Of a DNA stretch of 6,596 bases, positions 6,460 to 6,596 are shown in pieces. Below the pieces are notes generated by a model. That model had not been told where the DNA came from, ran no database searches, and worked only from the letters and a program-made list of their open reading frames with translations. Both the position numbers and the translations under genes were made by a program. This DNA is from CBDDRG01 sp051306415. GTDB taxonomy: Bacteria > Pseudomonadota > Gammaproteobacteria > Pseudomonadales > Porticoccaceae. The stretch is taken from positions 1 to 6,596 of the forward strand of contig JBPPNE010000163.1 of the NCBI GenBank assembly GCA_051306415.1, read 5' to 3'. Numbering within the stretch: position 1 is the first letter of the stretch; each line of letters opens with the position of its first letter.

Positions 6460-6461
6460 TG
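6448..6461. repeat. 14-bp perfect palindrome at the IS junction
   Basis: CAGAAAATTTTCTG is its own reverse complement. It spans the point where the interrupted gene gives way to IS3-type sequence (possible IS end TG at 6460-6461). It could be a preferred insertion target or an accidental product of the junction. Confidence 0.5.
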
Positions 6462-6596
6462 CTCGGGAGACTTCCTACGCAAAAGTGGACACCCATTGGT
6501 TATGCGCATTGGGCTTCAAACTCGATGGGAGATCGGTAGCCGAGTGCTGAGTGTAATCGCTTGGTGTTGTAGAAATCGATGTAGCTTTTGATGGAG
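6460..6596 (-). mobile_element. IS3-family insertion sequence, 3' end (partial)
   Basis: The element runs out of the window on the right. Its end carries, reading outward from the transposase stop, GGTGTCCACTTTTGCG. This matches the GTCCAC-type inner part of IS3-group terminal repeats (in IS3 itself the left end closes in ...GTGGACAC). The outermost base is uncertain: a TG at 6460-6461 is the best candidate, since IS3 elements begin TG, but a TG at 6444-6445 is also possible. The second terminal repeat and the target duplication are outside the window, so the boundary cannot be fixed here. Confidence 0.65.
6500..6596 (-). CDS. IS3-family transposase OrfB, C-terminal end (partial)
   Basis: The minus-strand frame entering at 6596 ends with TAA at 6502-6500 and encodes 31 complete residues: SIKSYIDFYNTKRLHSALGY, then RSPIEFEAQCA. 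'YI-FYN-KR-HSALGY-SP-EFE' is the standard end of the integrase core of IS3-family OrfB, just after the last catalytic glutamate. The protein would be a DDE transposase made by -1 frameshifting between orfA and orfB. Only the tail is visible, so activity cannot be judged. The stop lies about 40 bp inside the presumed IS end, as usual for this family. Confidence 0.88.
   Translation of the reverse strand, partial: SIKSYIDFYNTKRLHSALGYRSPIEFEAQCA

Overview
The window looks like an accessory stretch of a GC-rich proteobacterial chromosome, most likely gammaproteobacterial. This rests on the style of the CorA, MgtA-type ATPase and IS630/IS3 proteins and is not a species call. It opens inside the 3' end of a luciferase-like flavin monooxygenase gene (1-180), which is followed by a decayed C-terminal piece of an IS630-type transposase (about 270-452) and a gene-poor spacer (453-742).

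The centre is a magnesium-transport cluster. corA (743-1822, +) encodes an apparently intact CorA channel. It converges on an mgtA-like P-type Mg2+ ATPase gene (4394-1862, -) with 39 bp between them. The ATPase has all the catalytic motifs, but they are split between two reading frames that switch at about 3048-3058 within a GC-rich run. The 130-150 nt upstream of mgtA hold a possible 20-codon leader ORF. They also hold short complementary segments, one of which covers the mgtA ribosome-binding site, so the arrangement resembles a leader-peptide or attenuation switch. Divergent from mgtA is a multi-spanning membrane protein of the lysylphosphatidylglycerol synthase/flippase-like family (about 4779-5786, +). 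Its best ribosome-binding site belongs to an upstream ATG (4747) in a different frame.

The right part holds a broken small helical gene (5875-6363, +). Its coherent protein appears only when three successive frame segments are joined through one apparent base gain and one apparent base loss. I infer a HEPN-like or related all-helical family. Eleven bases later, after a good ribosome-binding site, another gene begins at 6375. It is cut after about 28 codons by the end of an IS3-family element, whose OrfB transposase C-terminus (6596-6500, -) leaves the window.

The shared theme is Mg2+ homeostasis at the inner membrane (CorA channel, MgtA pump, possibly a lipid-handling protein), flanked by insertion-sequence debris. 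Three or four genes show frame breaks. That could be real decay in an IS-rich region or indel errors in the assembly, and the sequence alone cannot separate the two.
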